NCBI GenBank assembly: GCA_032161045.1
Contig: JAVHTH010000010.1
Strand: one strand, 5' to 3'
DNA: 64,000 nucleotides
Source of the DNA: Fervidibacter sinensis
GTDB taxonomy: Bacteria; Armatimonadota; Fervidibacteria; Fervidibacterales; Fervidibacteraceae
Position numbers and translations under genes: made by a program. The number at the start of each line of letters is the position of its first letter. Within the stretch, counting starts at the first letter, position 1. The notes under the pieces are model-generated. The model did no database searches, was not told the DNA's origin, and worked only from the letters and a program-made list of their open reading frames with translations. Positions 8,623 to 18,800 of this stretch are shown here, one piece after another.

Positions 8623-9039
8623 ATGGCATCGGAGCGGTTGAAGGAGTTGCTGAATCAGGCGATTGCGAGGGAGTTGCAGGTGTCAATCCAGTATATGTGG
8701 CAGCATGTGCTGGGGAAGGGACTTTGTAGCCCCGCTGTCCGCGATATCTTCAAGAAAATCGCCATCACCGAAATGAAGCACGCAGAAGCAATTGCAGAAA
8801 GGCTTGACTACCTCGGAGGTAAACCCACAACACAGCCTGCCCCAATTACCGTCGGCGAGAGCCTTGAGGAAATGATCCGAGTTGACATCAAAGCAGAGGA
8901 AGAAGCCATTGCCCTCTACAAGCAAATCATTGAGCAAGCAGTATCTGAGGGCGATTATGTGACTGAGGATTTGTTCCGCTCAATTCTCGCTGATGAGGAA
9001 GAGCACCACAACGAATTCCAGTCACTGTTAGGACAGTGA
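8623..9039 (+). CDS. Ferritin-like (bacterioferritin-type) di-iron protein
   Basis: A 138-residue four-helix-bundle protein of the ferritin-like superfamily. Diiron ligands are visible in each helix: a Glu in ARELQVSIQY, Glu and His in EMKHAEAI, Glu in KAEEEAI, and Glu/His in DEEEHHNEF. The first and third helices carry the Glu residues, and the second and fourth carry ExxH, which fits an iron-oxidising centre. Length is slightly below classical bacterioferritin (about 155 residues), and the haem-binding Met is not evident. Expected roles are iron storage or oxidative-stress protection. The start is well supported by GCGGAGGTGAGG upstream of ATG 8623. The gene is monocistronic, with a promoter-like sequence upstream and a terminator downstream. 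Confidence 0.87.
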   Translation: MASERLKELLNQAIARELQVSIQYMWQHVLGKGLCSPAVRDIFKKIAITEMKHAEAIAERLDYLGGKPTTQPAPITVGESLEEMIRVDIKAEEEAIALYKQIIEQAVSEGDYVTEDLFRSILADEEEHHNEFQSLLGQ

Positions 9040-9073
9040 ACCTCGCCTTCGTTTCTACTCTGTTAATAGCTTA

Positions 9074-9118
9074 GCCTCAGGTAATTCTCCCTGTGTTACC
9101 TGAGGCGCTGTTAGTTTT
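9074..9118 (+). terminator. Rho-independent terminator after the ferritin-like gene
   Basis: A perfect 11-bp stem (GCCTCAGGTAA at 9074-9084 with TTACCTGAGGC at 9096-9106) is followed by a T-rich run ending in TTTT at 9118. The spacing of about 35 nt after the stop codon fits a terminator. Confidence 0.75.
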
Positions 9119-9168
9119 ATGCGTCACCGAATTTTCAAGCGACTAAATTTAGTCAAGGGGTGATGGGA

Positions 9169-11415
9169 ATGTCGGCTCGGGTGAAGGAACTTTTGGCGAA
9201 GATGACCCTTGAGGAAAAAGTTGCTCAACTTGGCTCAATTTCGGCGCACAGGCTCATGACCGACGGTAAGTTTGATATTGCCAAGGCGCGGGAACTGCTC
9301 AAGCATGGTATTGGTCAAATCACTCGCGTTGCTGGTGGGAGTAATTTACCTCCTAAGGAAGCAGCCCAACTCGCCAATGAAATCCAACGCTTCCTCATTG
9401 AGGAGACCCGGTTAGGCATTCCTGCAATTGTGCACGAAGAGTGCCTTAGCGGATTGATGGCAAGGGGAACGACGACTTTCCCTCAAGCCATAAATCTGGC
9501 AAGCACTTTTGACCCCGATTTAGTTCGCGAGATGACAACTGCTATTCGGAAGGAAATGAGGGCGGTCGGTGCACATCAAGGTTTGTCACCCGTTTTGGAT
9601 GTCCTTCGCGACCCCCGTTGGGGGCGAACGGAAGAAACTTTTGGCGAGGACCCATACTTGATTGCTTGCATGGCAGTTGCCTACATCACAGGTTTGCAAG
9701 GCGATGATCTGAGGCAAGGCATTGTGGCAACAGCAAAACACTTCTCAGGTCACGGCTGGCCCGAAGGTGGTCGCAACTGTGCTCCCGTCCATGTCGGTCC
9801 AAGGGAATTTCGTGAAGTCCTTTCTTTCCCCTTTGAAGCGGCGGTTCGTGTGGCAAAAGTGCAATCAATTATGAACGCTTACCACGACATTGACGGCATC
9901 CCCTGCGCCGCCTCCCGCGAACTCTTGACAGATTTGTTGCGAGGCGAATGGGGATTTGACGGCATCGTTGTCTCAGACTACGGAGCAGTCCACATGCTGT
10001 TTAATGTCCACAGGGTGGCAGTTGACGAGAAAGACGCCGCCTGCCAAGCGCTTTACGCCGGCATTGACATTGAATTGCCCGATATTCACTGCTACGCAAA
10101 GTTGGTTGACGCTGTGCGGGAAGGGCTGATTTCTGAGGCGATCATTGATGAAGCCGTTAAACGAGTGCTGACCGTTAAGGAGAGACTTGGATTGTTTGAC
10201 AACCCACTGTTCGTTGACCCAGATGCTGCAGCGGCTATCTGTGACGCTCCCGAACATCGTCAACTTGCCCGTTTGATTGCCCAGAAATCAATTGTGTTGC
10301 TCAAAAACGACGGCAATTTGCTGCCACTGCGGAAAGATTTGTCAAGCATCGCTGTCATAGGACCAAATGCCCATGATCCGCGCAACATGCTTGGCGATTA
10401 CGCATATGTGGCTCACTTGGACTTGAAAGAACCACCAGTGCCAATTGTGACTGTCCTTGAAGGCATTAAGGCAAAGGTTTCGACCGGCACGAAAGTTCTC
10501 CACGCTAAGGGCTGTGAGGTCTTTGGTGGGACAACCGAAGGAATTACGGAAGCAGTTGAAGTTGCAAAACAGGCGGAGGTCGTTGTTCTGGTAGTTGGTG
10601 ACCGCTCAGGTTTATTCGGCAGAGGGACAGTTGGCGAAGGCTGTGACCGAGTTGATTTGCGGTTGCCGGGTCACCAAGAGGAACTCGTTAGGGCTGTAGT
10701 TGAAACAGGCAAGCCCGTTGTGTTGGTGCTCATTAACGGTCGTCCAGTGACGCTTGGAGACCTTATTGACAAAATCCCAGCGATTGTTGAGGCTTGGTTC
10801 CCCGGTGAAGAAGGTGGTAACGCTGTCGCCGATGTCCTGTTTGGCGATGTTAACCCCGGTGGCAAACTTCCCATCACTTTCCCCAAAGTCGTTGGGCAAG
10901 TTCCATTGCACTACAGCCGTGCTCCACTTTCACACCGTGATTATGTGGAAATGCGCAATCTTCCGCAATTCCCGTTCGGGCACGGTCTCAGTTACACGAA
11001 GTTTGAATACAGTGACTTGACAATTGCACCAGAAAAGGTTTCACCCGCAGGCACTGTCTCAATCTCCGTGACTGTCAAAAATGTCGGTGACCGAGAAGGC
11101 GACGAGGTCGTGCAGTTGTATGTTCGGGATGTGGTCGCGAGCCGAGTTCGCCCCGTCAAGGAACTTAAGGGCTTCAAGCGTGTGACTTTGAAGCCGGGCG
11201 AGGCGAAGCGAGTGACATTCCACCTCTCCGCTGATCAACTGGCATTTTACGACCGAACGATGAGGTTCGTGGTTGAACCCGGCACCATTGAGGTCATGGT
11301 CGGAAGTTCGTCTGAGGATATAAGGCTCACCGGCAAGTTTGAAATTGTGGGTGAAATCAGGGAAGTTCCCGGCGAAAGGGTCATGTTCACGCAGGTTGAA
11401 GTTGAGCCTGCTTGA
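9169..11415 (+). CDS. Glycoside hydrolase family 3 (beta-glucosidase-type)
   Basis: A 748-residue GH3 enzyme that should release non-reducing beta-linked sugars such as glucose or xylose from oligosaccharides. Domain order is typical: an (alpha/beta)8 barrel (about 1-310) with the nucleophile Asp270 in GIVVSDYGAV and the substrate-binding KHFSGHG motif; an alpha/beta sandwich (about 340-560, SIVLLKNDGNLLPL); and a C-terminal fibronectin-III-like domain (about 620-715, VSVTVKNVGDREGDEVVQLYV). There is no signal peptide, so it probably acts in the cytoplasm on imported oligosaccharides. ATG 9169 is placed about 8 nt after AAGGGG; GTG 9160 and ATG 9163 are in-frame alternatives. Exact sugar specificity cannot be told from sequence alone. 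Confidence 0.93.
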   Translation: MSARVKELLAKMTLEEKVAQLGSISAHRLMTDGKFDIAKARELLKHGIGQITRVAGGSNLPPKEAAQLANEIQRFLIEETRLGIPAIVHEECLSGLMARGTTTFPQAINLASTFDPDLVREMTTAIRKEMRAVGAHQGLSPVLDVLRDPRWGRTEETFGEDPYLIACMAVAYITGLQGDDLRQGIVATAKHFSGHGWPEGGRNCAPVHVGPREFREVLSFPFEAAVRVAKVQSIMNAYHDIDGIPCAASRELLTDLLRGEWGFDGIVVSDYGAVHMLFNVHRVAVDEKDAACQALYAGIDIELPDIHCYAKLVDAVREGLISEAIIDEAVKRVLTVKERLGLFDNPLFVDPDAAAAICDAPEHRQLARLIAQKSIVLLKNDGNLLPLRKDLSSIAVIGPNAHDPRNMLGDYAYVAHLDLKEPPVPIVTVLEGIKAKVSTGTKVLHAKGCEVFGGTTEGITEAVEVAKQAEVVVLVVGDRSGLFGRGTVGEGCDRVDLRLPGHQEELVRAVVETGKPVVLVLINGRPVTLGDLIDKIPAIVEAWFPGEEGGNAVADVLFGDVNPGGKLPITFPKVVGQVPLHYSRAPLSHRDYVEMRNLPQFPFGHGLSYTKFEYSDLTIAPEKVSPAGTVSISVTVKNVGDREGDEVVQLYVRDVVASRVRPVKELKGFKRVTLKPGEAKRVTFHLSADQLAFYDRTMRFVVEPGTIEVMVGSSSEDIRLTGKFEIVGEIREVPGERVMFTQVEVEPA

Positions 11416-11457
11416 CAAGCGAGTTTGAACTAACTGCTTTAGCACCACACAGGTATA

Positions 11458-11487
11458 GCGTCGGGGCTCCCCCCGATGCTTTTTGTT
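11458..11487. terminator. Terminator between convergent GH3 and GH20-like genes
   Basis: GCGTCGGGG and CCCCGATGC form a hairpin around CTCC, followed on the plus strand by TTTTTG. It lies between the convergent genes, 43 nt after the GH3 stop, so it most likely ends GH3 transcription. Confidence 0.65.
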
Positions 11488-11499
11488 GCCGAGAGAGAC

Positions 11500-14169
11500 T
11501 TAGGGCAATCCCTCTGTAATCGGCACTGAAGAAACACCAGTGATTGCAACGAGCAGTGGTGCTGCTTCTTCGTGGGAAGAATAAAAGCGGATTTTGTGGA
11601 CGACGGTTTCGTTCTCAAGGGAAACTGTCAAGGCGTTGAGGGAGAGAGTTCCTTTGCTCGTTCTCCACCTCCAAGCAAATGAAGCCCTCGCATCGCGCAA
11701 AGGTTGGTTGTCTGTCAACGCCCGTATTTGCTGACCATATTGAAGAGTCACGGTAATTTTTCTGTCACCGTCAAGGGAAATTTCGTAGCCACCGACAAAA
11801 GCGTTTTCTGGCACAGGTATGTCAGTCGCGTGGATGAAAGTGAGTTCAACTGCCGGTTCGTTCACTTCCAACACAACTTCGTCAGGAGCGCCTGTTAACC
11901 AAGCCCCTTTGAGCGCGACCGCCTTCAAACTCCCGCTTTCATCTGATGCCAACCAAAAGAGCCTACGGTTGAGCCAGCGTCTACCTCCCAGAAGTTGCGA
12001 AGATGGGACGCCAATAATTTTGGCAATTGTTAAGTTCGCTGCAGGTGACAAGTCAACCACGAATCCGCCCATTGGCTGAATTGTTGGTCCACGCCACAAG
12101 GTTTCAAAAACATTCCATGCTGAATAACCGCGCGAAAGCGCGGACCCTGATGCATTCCAGAATTGCTCTGCAGCAATGATGTAAGCGGCAAATTGGTCGG
12201 GGAAATCGCGCAATGAGTTTCGGTTGTTCCCAAATCCAGTCCAAGTCGTCTGAAGCATCCCTATCGCTCCTGCCTCTTTCGCAACCTTACTGAACTCAAC
12301 GATGGTCCGGGAATTCCGCCATGTTGCGCCTATAACTTCAAACCCTTCTCGCTTAAACACCTCAACACTTGGATACCTTGGAGCAGGCTGGTAGTGCCAA
12401 TCAACGATTACAATATCGCGCGGGATCAACTTGCGAGCCAGCCAGAAGTTATGGGGTTCGCCACCATGAGCGGCATCAAAGGCTTCGTCGGGTCGCAACA
12501 GCATATCGCCCCACATCATCACACCGACGCCCCGCGATTTGAGGAACTCATAAAGCCTCTTGACATCTTCAGCAAAAAGCATGTGGGGTTGCATTCCTTG
12601 GCAACGGATACAAGAAACAAATCGTCCGCGACTTAAAACTTCGTCGTGCCCGATGTGAACCCATTTGGGGTTAAAAAGTGTCAACACCTCCTCAAGCAGG
12701 TCAAAAACGATGCGGTAAGTTTGCTCCAAGTTAGGACAGTAAAGGTAAGCAGTGGTTGGGTCTTCTGCGATCTCCGCGTTCACTTTAGGCGGTCCTCCCG
12801 CCAAACTACCGAACAAGTATTCGCAATGGCTTAAAGTCGGAAGCAGCGGGATAACTTCCATATTGTTGGCTTCCGCTCTCTTCAGCAACTCCCTAACGCC
12901 TTCCTTGGGCAGCGACCAAGGTTGCCAAATTTCGGGATGGCGTTCCCATTTGATATGGTCTACCTGCATCACGATTTTGTTGAACTTCAACGGCGCAAAA
13001 ACTTGCTCAATCAACTTACCGTGAAGTTCGGGCGAATAGTCGTCAAGGACGACATGAACGCCGCGAAAAGCGAAATCGGGAAAGTCGCGGATGAAAACCC
13101 CCGGCACTATGACTGCTCCATCATCGGTCAAGCGCATAAGTTGCTTGAGCGTTTGAACAGCCCAGAAAGCGCCGTTAGGGTCGGATGCGAAAATCCAAAC
13201 ACCTTGAGCGGATGCAACCAACGCATAGCCTTCCATCGGCAAGTCCTGACCAAGAGTTGGTTCTTCCTTTGCCGCTTTTTCCCTCAGCGGGCTGTTGTAA
13301 GGTGCAAAAACGATACCCCGCTCTAGTGGCAATTCATTAGACCATTTACGGACAATCACTTGTCTGAGCCAACGAGATTGCAAGTAAGTTCGCAGGTTCT
13401 CTGCCGCTTTGAGGAAGGAGTCGTCGGTGACAAAGACAAAAACTTGTCGCCCAAACCTGAAAGATTCATCCTTCCACTGGAGCAATTTGGGTTTCGGGAT
13501 GAGCGGCAATTCCCAAAACTCACCTTGAATCAGGTCAATTGGGTGAACGACAGCATTTCCTTTTGGTTGTTCAGTCAATAGCCAATGGGGAGGTAAGCGC
13601 AACTCTAATTGGGCGTTGAAAACCTTTACGCCGGCAGGATAGACCAGTTCAGCGACTAAACCCACAGAAGTTTGTCGCCACCGAGTTTGTGCATTGACGC
13701 CACCAATGTTGATGGTGACTGCGCCGAAAACCGTCATCCCGGACCATTCATCCGATGTAGGCAAGTTTGTAACACCACGGAACAAATTAGGGTTGACAAT
13801 TGCCACACGCCAAACATTTGAGGTCGGAGACTTAAGCGAATTCTGCGCAACCAAGTTTAACCCGTTGATCGTCAGTCCAACGAACCAAGTCCCTTCCCCG
13901 CTACTCCCTTGAAACCTGAGGGTTGCCATTTGACCCCGCCAATGACCTTTCAAAAACTCCAAACCCACAGGTGGGATTAAAGTCAAAACCTTCGCTTGGT
14001 GTCGGTGAACCACGATTTGGTTGTTTGCGACCGTGATTCGCCAACTTCCCCAATGCCAATCAAAATCTGATGGCGATTGGGCACCGGCTTTCGCGTCCCA
14101 AATAGCGAGCAAAATCATCGCAACCGATGCTAATTTCACCGTCGCAAAAGTTCTAAAAACCTGCCTCAA
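11500..14169 (-). CDS. Secreted glycoside hydrolase family 20-like protein
   Basis: An 889-residue secreted protein whose middle part matches beta-N-acetylhexosaminidase-type GH20 enzymes. A signal peptide is present (LASVAMILLAIWDAKAGAQS). About 200 unassigned beta-rich residues follow, then a GH20b-like domain (about 230-370, ILPLIPKPKLLQW-type start and GAFWAVQTLKQL) and the catalytic barrel (from FPDFAFRGVHVVLDDYSP). The catalytic Asp-Glu pair is Asp509-Glu510 in HIGHDEV. The C-terminal 200 residues look like an accessory beta-sandwich. The start is TTG 14169, with AAAGGAGG 8 nt upstream, behind a strong promoter-like sequence. Length is greater than plain GH20 enzymes. Substrate is not certain; N-acetylhexosaminides are expected for the family. 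Confidence 0.85.
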   Translation of the reverse strand: MRQVFRTFATVKLASVAMILLAIWDAKAGAQSPSDFDWHWGSWRITVANNQIVVHRHQAKVLTLIPPVGLEFLKGHWRGQMATLRFQGSSGEGTWFVGLTINGLNLVAQNSLKSPTSNVWRVAIVNPNLFRGVTNLPTSDEWSGMTVFGAVTINIGGVNAQTRWRQTSVGLVAELVYPAGVKVFNAQLELRLPPHWLLTEQPKGNAVVHPIDLIQGEFWELPLIPKPKLLQWKDESFRFGRQVFVFVTDDSFLKAAENLRTYLQSRWLRQVIVRKWSNELPLERGIVFAPYNSPLREKAAKEEPTLGQDLPMEGYALVASAQGVWIFASDPNGAFWAVQTLKQLMRLTDDGAVIVPGVFIRDFPDFAFRGVHVVLDDYSPELHGKLIEQVFAPLKFNKIVMQVDHIKWERHPEIWQPWSLPKEGVRELLKRAEANNMEVIPLLPTLSHCEYLFGSLAGGPPKVNAEIAEDPTTAYLYCPNLEQTYRIVFDLLEEVLTLFNPKWVHIGHDEVLSRGRFVSCIRCQGMQPHMLFAEDVKRLYEFLKSRGVGVMMWGDMLLRPDEAFDAAHGGEPHNFWLARKLIPRDIVIVDWHYQPAPRYPSVEVFKREGFEVIGATWRNSRTIVEFSKVAKEAGAIGMLQTTWTGFGNNRNSLRDFPDQFAAYIIAAEQFWNASGSALSRGYSAWNVFETLWRGPTIQPMGGFVVDLSPAANLTIAKIIGVPSSQLLGGRRWLNRRLFWLASDESGSLKAVALKGAWLTGAPDEVVLEVNEPAVELTFIHATDIPVPENAFVGGYEISLDGDRKITVTLQYGQQIRALTDNQPLRDARASFAWRWRTSKGTLSLNALTVSLENETVVHKIRFYSSHEEAAPLLVAITGVSSVPITEGLP

Positions 14170-14248
14170 ATCACCGACCTCCTTTCGTTAGCCAATCGGC
14201 CAAATTGTCCCACCGAAAACTTGTGTCAGCAAATCGCCTTTTGGCTTC

Positions 14249-14276
14249 ATAATAGTTTACGGCAAACCGCTGTCAA
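14249..14276 (-). promoter_or_regulatory. Sigma-70-type promoter upstream of the GH20-like gene
   Basis: On the minus strand, TTGACA (14276-14271) and TATTAT (14254-14249) are spaced by 16 nt, matching six and five of six consensus bases. They sit about 80 nt upstream of the TTG start. Confidence 0.6.
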
Positions 14277-14347
14277 AGAAAGCGGCTCAAGTTCACTTTC
14301 GGCAGTTTGCTGTTAACAACGCTACAGCGACAGGGAGGGAACGAAAA

Positions 14348-15559
14348 ATGCGTTGGAGGGGTTTTCCAGCAATCGCTACCTTTGTCGTCGTTGCTAACTT
14401 GACAATCTTGTGTGCGGCTCAAAAGAAAGTGTCCGAAGTTTCACCGAAGACGAGACAAGTCGTCAGCGCTTACAACGAATTTGGCTTTCGGGTTTTCAAG
14501 CGACTGGCGGCACCTGCTGCCCAGAACAATGTCTTCATCGCTCCTTCCAGCATCGCAATTGCCCTGACGATCGCTTACAATGGTGCTGTGGGCGAAACCA
14601 AAAAAGCGATGGCGAAAGCGATGGGGCTTGAGGACATCTCTGACGAAGTTGTCAACAACGCGAACCTTGAACTTCGGCAACTTTTCGGGAAAATTGACCC
14701 CAAGACCGAACTCCTTGTAGCAAATGCCCTTTGGTTGCGAAAGGGTGTAAAGTTCCGCGAAGAATTCCTGACGCTGAGCCGCAAGTTCTTTGACGCTGAA
14801 ATTAACCCGCTGACAACTGCAAAAGCCATCAACGACTGGGTTGCCCAAAAGACGAAGGGGAAAATCAACCGCATTGTTGACAGAGTTGAGCCTTTTTGGG
14901 TTTGGGTCATCGCGAACGCCGTTTACTTCAAAGGTTTGTGGCAAAAGAAATTTGACAAACGACTGACCAAACCCGAGGATTTCCACCTGCCGACGGGCGA
15001 AAAAATCAAAGTGCCGATGATGAGCCAATCTGGCAAGTTCCCTTATCTGCGAGGCGAAGGCTTTCAGGCTGTTTGTTTGCCTTACGGAGAAACAGGTCGG
15101 CTTAAGTTTTACCTTTTCGTGACCGACAAAGGCAAATCGCTGGCAGGTTTCTTGCAAATGTTGAACCAACAAAATTGGGAGCGATGGATTGCGAGTTTCC
15201 GAATGATGGACGGAGATGTCAAGATGCCGAGGTTCAAGATAGAGTATGGAGCAGTGAGCCTAAAGAGACCACTTACTGCTTTGGGGATGGGAATTGCGTT
15301 TGACCTGCGTCGTGCTGACTTCTCTAAAGCAAGCCCGATTGAGCCTAACCTCTACATTGAGGATGTCCTACACAAGGCTGTCGTTGAAGTCAACGAAGAG
15401 GGAACAGAAGCAGCGGGCGTCACCGCTATATTTGGCGTTCCAGCAATTGGAGGTCCAATAGGGCGATTTACACTCGTTGCCGACCGCCCATTTTTCTTCG
15501 CCATTTGCGATTCTTTGACTGGGTTTGTGTTGTTTACGGGCATCGTGAATAAGCCATAA
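14348..15559 (+). CDS. Secreted serpin (serine protease inhibitor)
   Basis: A 403-residue serpin with an N-terminal signal peptide (FVVVANLTILCAAQ). Family hallmarks are present: NVFIAPSSIAIAL near the start, NAVYFKGLW in the shutter region, the hinge VNEEGTEAAGVTA, and a C-terminal RPFFFAICDSLTGFVLFTG. Small residues in the hinge (EAAGVTA) fit an inhibitory serpin able to insert its reactive loop. Counting from the hinge as in antitrypsin puts Ala at P1 (GVPA before IGG), suggesting elastase- or subtilisin-like targets; the loop is about one residue longer than antithrombin's, so P1 is accurate to one position. The start ATG follows GGAGGGAACGAAAA, the same leader found before the subtilase. 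It is divergent from the GH20-like gene. The target protease is unknown. Confidence 0.92.
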   Translation: MRWRGFPAIATFVVVANLTILCAAQKKVSEVSPKTRQVVSAYNEFGFRVFKRLAAPAAQNNVFIAPSSIAIALTIAYNGAVGETKKAMAKAMGLEDISDEVVNNANLELRQLFGKIDPKTELLVANALWLRKGVKFREEFLTLSRKFFDAEINPLTTAKAINDWVAQKTKGKINRIVDRVEPFWVWVIANAVYFKGLWQKKFDKRLTKPEDFHLPTGEKIKVPMMSQSGKFPYLRGEGFQAVCLPYGETGRLKFYLFVTDKGKSLAGFLQMLNQQNWERWIASFRMMDGDVKMPRFKIEYGAVSLKRPLTALGMGIAFDLRRADFSKASPIEPNLYIEDVLHKAVVEVNEEGTEAAGVTAIFGVPAIGGPIGRFTLVADRPFFFAICDSLTGFVLFTGIVNKP

Positions 15560-15563
15560 AGAT

Positions 15564-15588
15564 GGGAGGGCGAGGCTCCCGCCGAGCC
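15564..15588. repeat. GGGAGGGCGAGGCTCC palindromic element
   Basis: A 25-bp imperfect palindrome just after the serpin stop. It shares its plan (GGAGGG-stem-CTCCYG-stem) with copies at 19112-19140, 37452-37507 and, inverted, 50290-50313. A role as a transcription terminator is possible but there is no T tract. Confidence 0.55.
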
Positions 15589-15595
15589 AAAATAG

Positions 15596-15624
15596 GTGCG
15601 GAGTGCGGTGTGCGGAGTGCTGGG
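15596..15624. repeat. GTGCGGA tandem tract
   Basis: Four imperfect GTGCGGA-like heptamers precede the GH78 gene. A second such tract, on the opposite strand, lies inside GH78 at about 17080-17108. The remaining 15625-15832 intergenic sequence shows no clear promoter or gene. Confidence 0.45.
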
Positions 15625-15832
15625 TTCTTCAGCAATTCGGCAAATGGGCAGGTCGGGTTAAAATGCACGCTTGCACTCCTGCAAGATTGCACGAAAAACG
15701 CGCAATGAATTTTTTCGGCTCACCAGAGGTTCGCCCTCCATGTGACTTCTACAAAGCCCAAATTTTCAATCTCGCACTTGAACATCCCCAAAAAATCTCC
15801 CGAAGCGCCAAACTTATTTGCGGTGTAACGGG

Positions 15833-18800
15833 ATGAGGGAAACAATTCACGCTGTGGTAACTTTGGCTTTGACAGTTGCTGTTTTGATTTTCGCCAACTT
15901 CTGTGCGCGAGGTGAGGAAGAAATGGCTGCGTGGACGGCAAAGTGGATTTGGATTGGCGGAACACGGGATAAGGGACACGGGACGAGTGAGGATGGGTTG
16001 CCGAGAAATTTCTACCTTTGTGCCCGCAAGGTTTTTGATGTGCCAAAGGATTTGCAAGAGGCAATTTTGCGGATAACTGCCGATGCCCGTTATGTGCTTT
16101 TCGTCAATGGACAGCGCATTGGCAACGGTCCAATTCGTGGTTGGCAACATTCGTGGTTTTATGACACCTACGACTTGAAACCCCACTTGCGCCCCGGTGA
16201 GCGAAACGCTATCGGCGTTTTGGTTATCCAACCCGGCGAAACCAACTTCCAATACCCACTCGGTCGTGGTGGGTTGCTGGCGCAGTTGGATATGACCACG
16301 AAGCGAGGTCGCAAAATCACCGTCGCCACCGACCGAACTTGGAAAGTCACTCCCCATCCCGCTTACGACCGACGGACACCACGAATTTCGTGTCAACAAG
16401 GGTTTGTGGAGCATTATGACGGGACGCGGGACGAGGGACGCGGGACGGAGGATTGGACAATGGCTGAGTTTGACGATAGCAAGTGGCAGAGGGCAGTTGA
16501 ATTAGGTAAAGTCGGCATCGCACCTTGGAAAAAGTTAGTGCCACGCAACATACCGTTCTTGACAATGGAGCCAGTTTACCCTGTGCGAATTGTGCGAGTG
16601 CGAACGGTTGAGCCCCCAACCATCGTTCACAGCATTGACCTTCGTCCCAACCTAAGCCCCGGTGACCGATTGTCCAACCCGCACGGCTTGACAGGCTTGG
16701 TGTTGACAGTTGTCCGTGCACCGAAACCGATGGAGGTTCGCGTGCGCGCTATAGGAGGCATCGGATTTGGTGCCCGCAGGGCAAAGGTCAACGGCGAAGA
16801 CGCAACTTTTGATGAGCACGGCGCAATTCTGAAGTTGCGCAAGGGTGACAACTTGGTCGTCTTTGATGTGACGCGGGATTGGTATCACGATTGGTGGTTC
16901 ACGACGGTTTGGGACGCGGGACGGGGGACGAGGGACGGGTTAAAATTTGTCAATCCACTGGGGGAAGGTGAAACGGCGTGGGTGACGGCTGGTCCGTTTA
17001 CTTCGCGCGATGACGAACTCTTCCAAGCAGTCTGGAACGCAAAATCTGTCACCGAAATTCGTGCCTTGCAGGCTAAATTCCGCACTCCGCACCCCATACT
17101 TCGCACAATCGCACTTGAGCATACTGCTTCCGACCATGTTTTTGCGAAAGTCGTGCTGGCGAAAGGGACGAAGGACGCGGGACGAGGGACGCGAGTTGAG
17201 AACTTGGAAGCGATTTGTCAGCCCAACGATGAAGTTGCGGTCATTTATCCGCCACGAAAAGGCGATGTTGAGTTGCTTATTGACTTTGGGCGAGAACTCG
17301 TTGGATTTTGGGAATTTGAGGTTGATGCGCCTGCGGGGACAGTGCTTGATTTTTACGGCTTTGAAGCCATCCATCCAACCGATGACGGCGGTTTTGAAAT
17401 CCAGCACACTTGGGGCTTGAACAATGTGATGCGATACATCGCAAAGGAAGGTTGGCAGCGATACACAAGCATCGTTAGGCGTGGCTTCCGATACCTTGTG
17501 CTCACAATTCGGTTTGTAGGGGCGGGTGATAACCCACCCGAAACTTACGGGCGGACTTCGTCCGCCCCTACAGGGCTATTTCAAAGGACAGGTGATGACC
17601 CGCCCGCAAAAACGGGCGAATTGGCATTCGCCCCTACGAAGTTGCGTCCCGTCCGCATCAAAACTTTGCGTTGCCTGTTGAACACTTACCCTTACACTGA
17701 GCGGGGCGAATTCATGTGCGACGATTGGAAACTCAACGAGATTTGGCGAATGTGCCGATACACGCTTCGGCTTTGCAGCGAGGACACTTTCGTTGACTGC
17801 CCAGCATACGAGCAAACTTTTTGGGTCGGCGATGCGCGAAACGAGGCACTCATCGCTTACGCGACTTATGGCGGTTACGAACTTGCAAGAAGGTGCTGGC
17901 TTTTGGCTGGTCAGTCTCTTTGGCGCTCGCCGCTTGTTGAAAGTCAAGTCCCAAGCGGTTGGCAAGACATCTTGACTGCATGGGCTTTGCTTTGGGTTTG
18001 GGCATGCGAGGAGTATTACCGCTATACAGGTGACGAGGGATTTTTGCGTGAGGTTTACCCGTTTGTTGCTCAGCAAATGCGCAACATCGCAGAAAAATTC
18101 ATCCGACCCGACGGCTTATTTGAGATTGAAGCGTGGAATATGCTGGACTGGGCGCCAATGGACACGCCGCGAAAAGGCGTCGTCACACACCAAAATGCGA
18201 TTCTCGTTGAAGCCTACAGGCGTGCTGCGACGATGGCACTTTGGTTGGGCAAGGGTGATGACGCAAAAGAGTTTGAGGCGTTGGCGCAAAAGGTTGAAGA
18301 TGCAATCAATGAACACCTGTGGGATGAACAACGGCAGGCTTTTATTGACGCCATCCACGCTGACGGTCGCCGAAGCCAAGTTTTCAGCGTCCAGACACAA
18401 ACGATGGTTTACCTTTGCGATGCGGTGACTGACGAACGCCGACCAATCATTCGCCAATACCTTTACGACAAGCCAGAAGGGTTCGTTTGGTTTGGAAGTC
18501 CGTTTGCGCTTTTCTTCCTGCTTGAAGCCTACGCAAAAGACGGCGAGTTTCAGCGCATCTTGGACATCATTCGGCGCGAGTGGGGTGCAATGATTGACTA
18601 CGGCGCGACGACAGCGTGGGAAACTTTGACGCCACGAACGAGAAGCCACTGCCACGCGTGGAGCGCAGCACCTGCTTACTTCTTGAGCACTTATGTGCTT
18701 GGCGTGAGACCAAAGGGCGTAACACGGGACAAGGTGCAAGGGACACGGGTGATGGAATACTTCATTGCGCCAAAGCCTTGCGATTTGAAGTGGGCAAAAG

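Noticed and set aside
14441..15172. Long minus-strand ORF (243 codons) opposite the serpin
   Set aside because: It is a shadow of the serpin: no ribosome binding site, no family motif, and the serpin frame has clear homology throughout.
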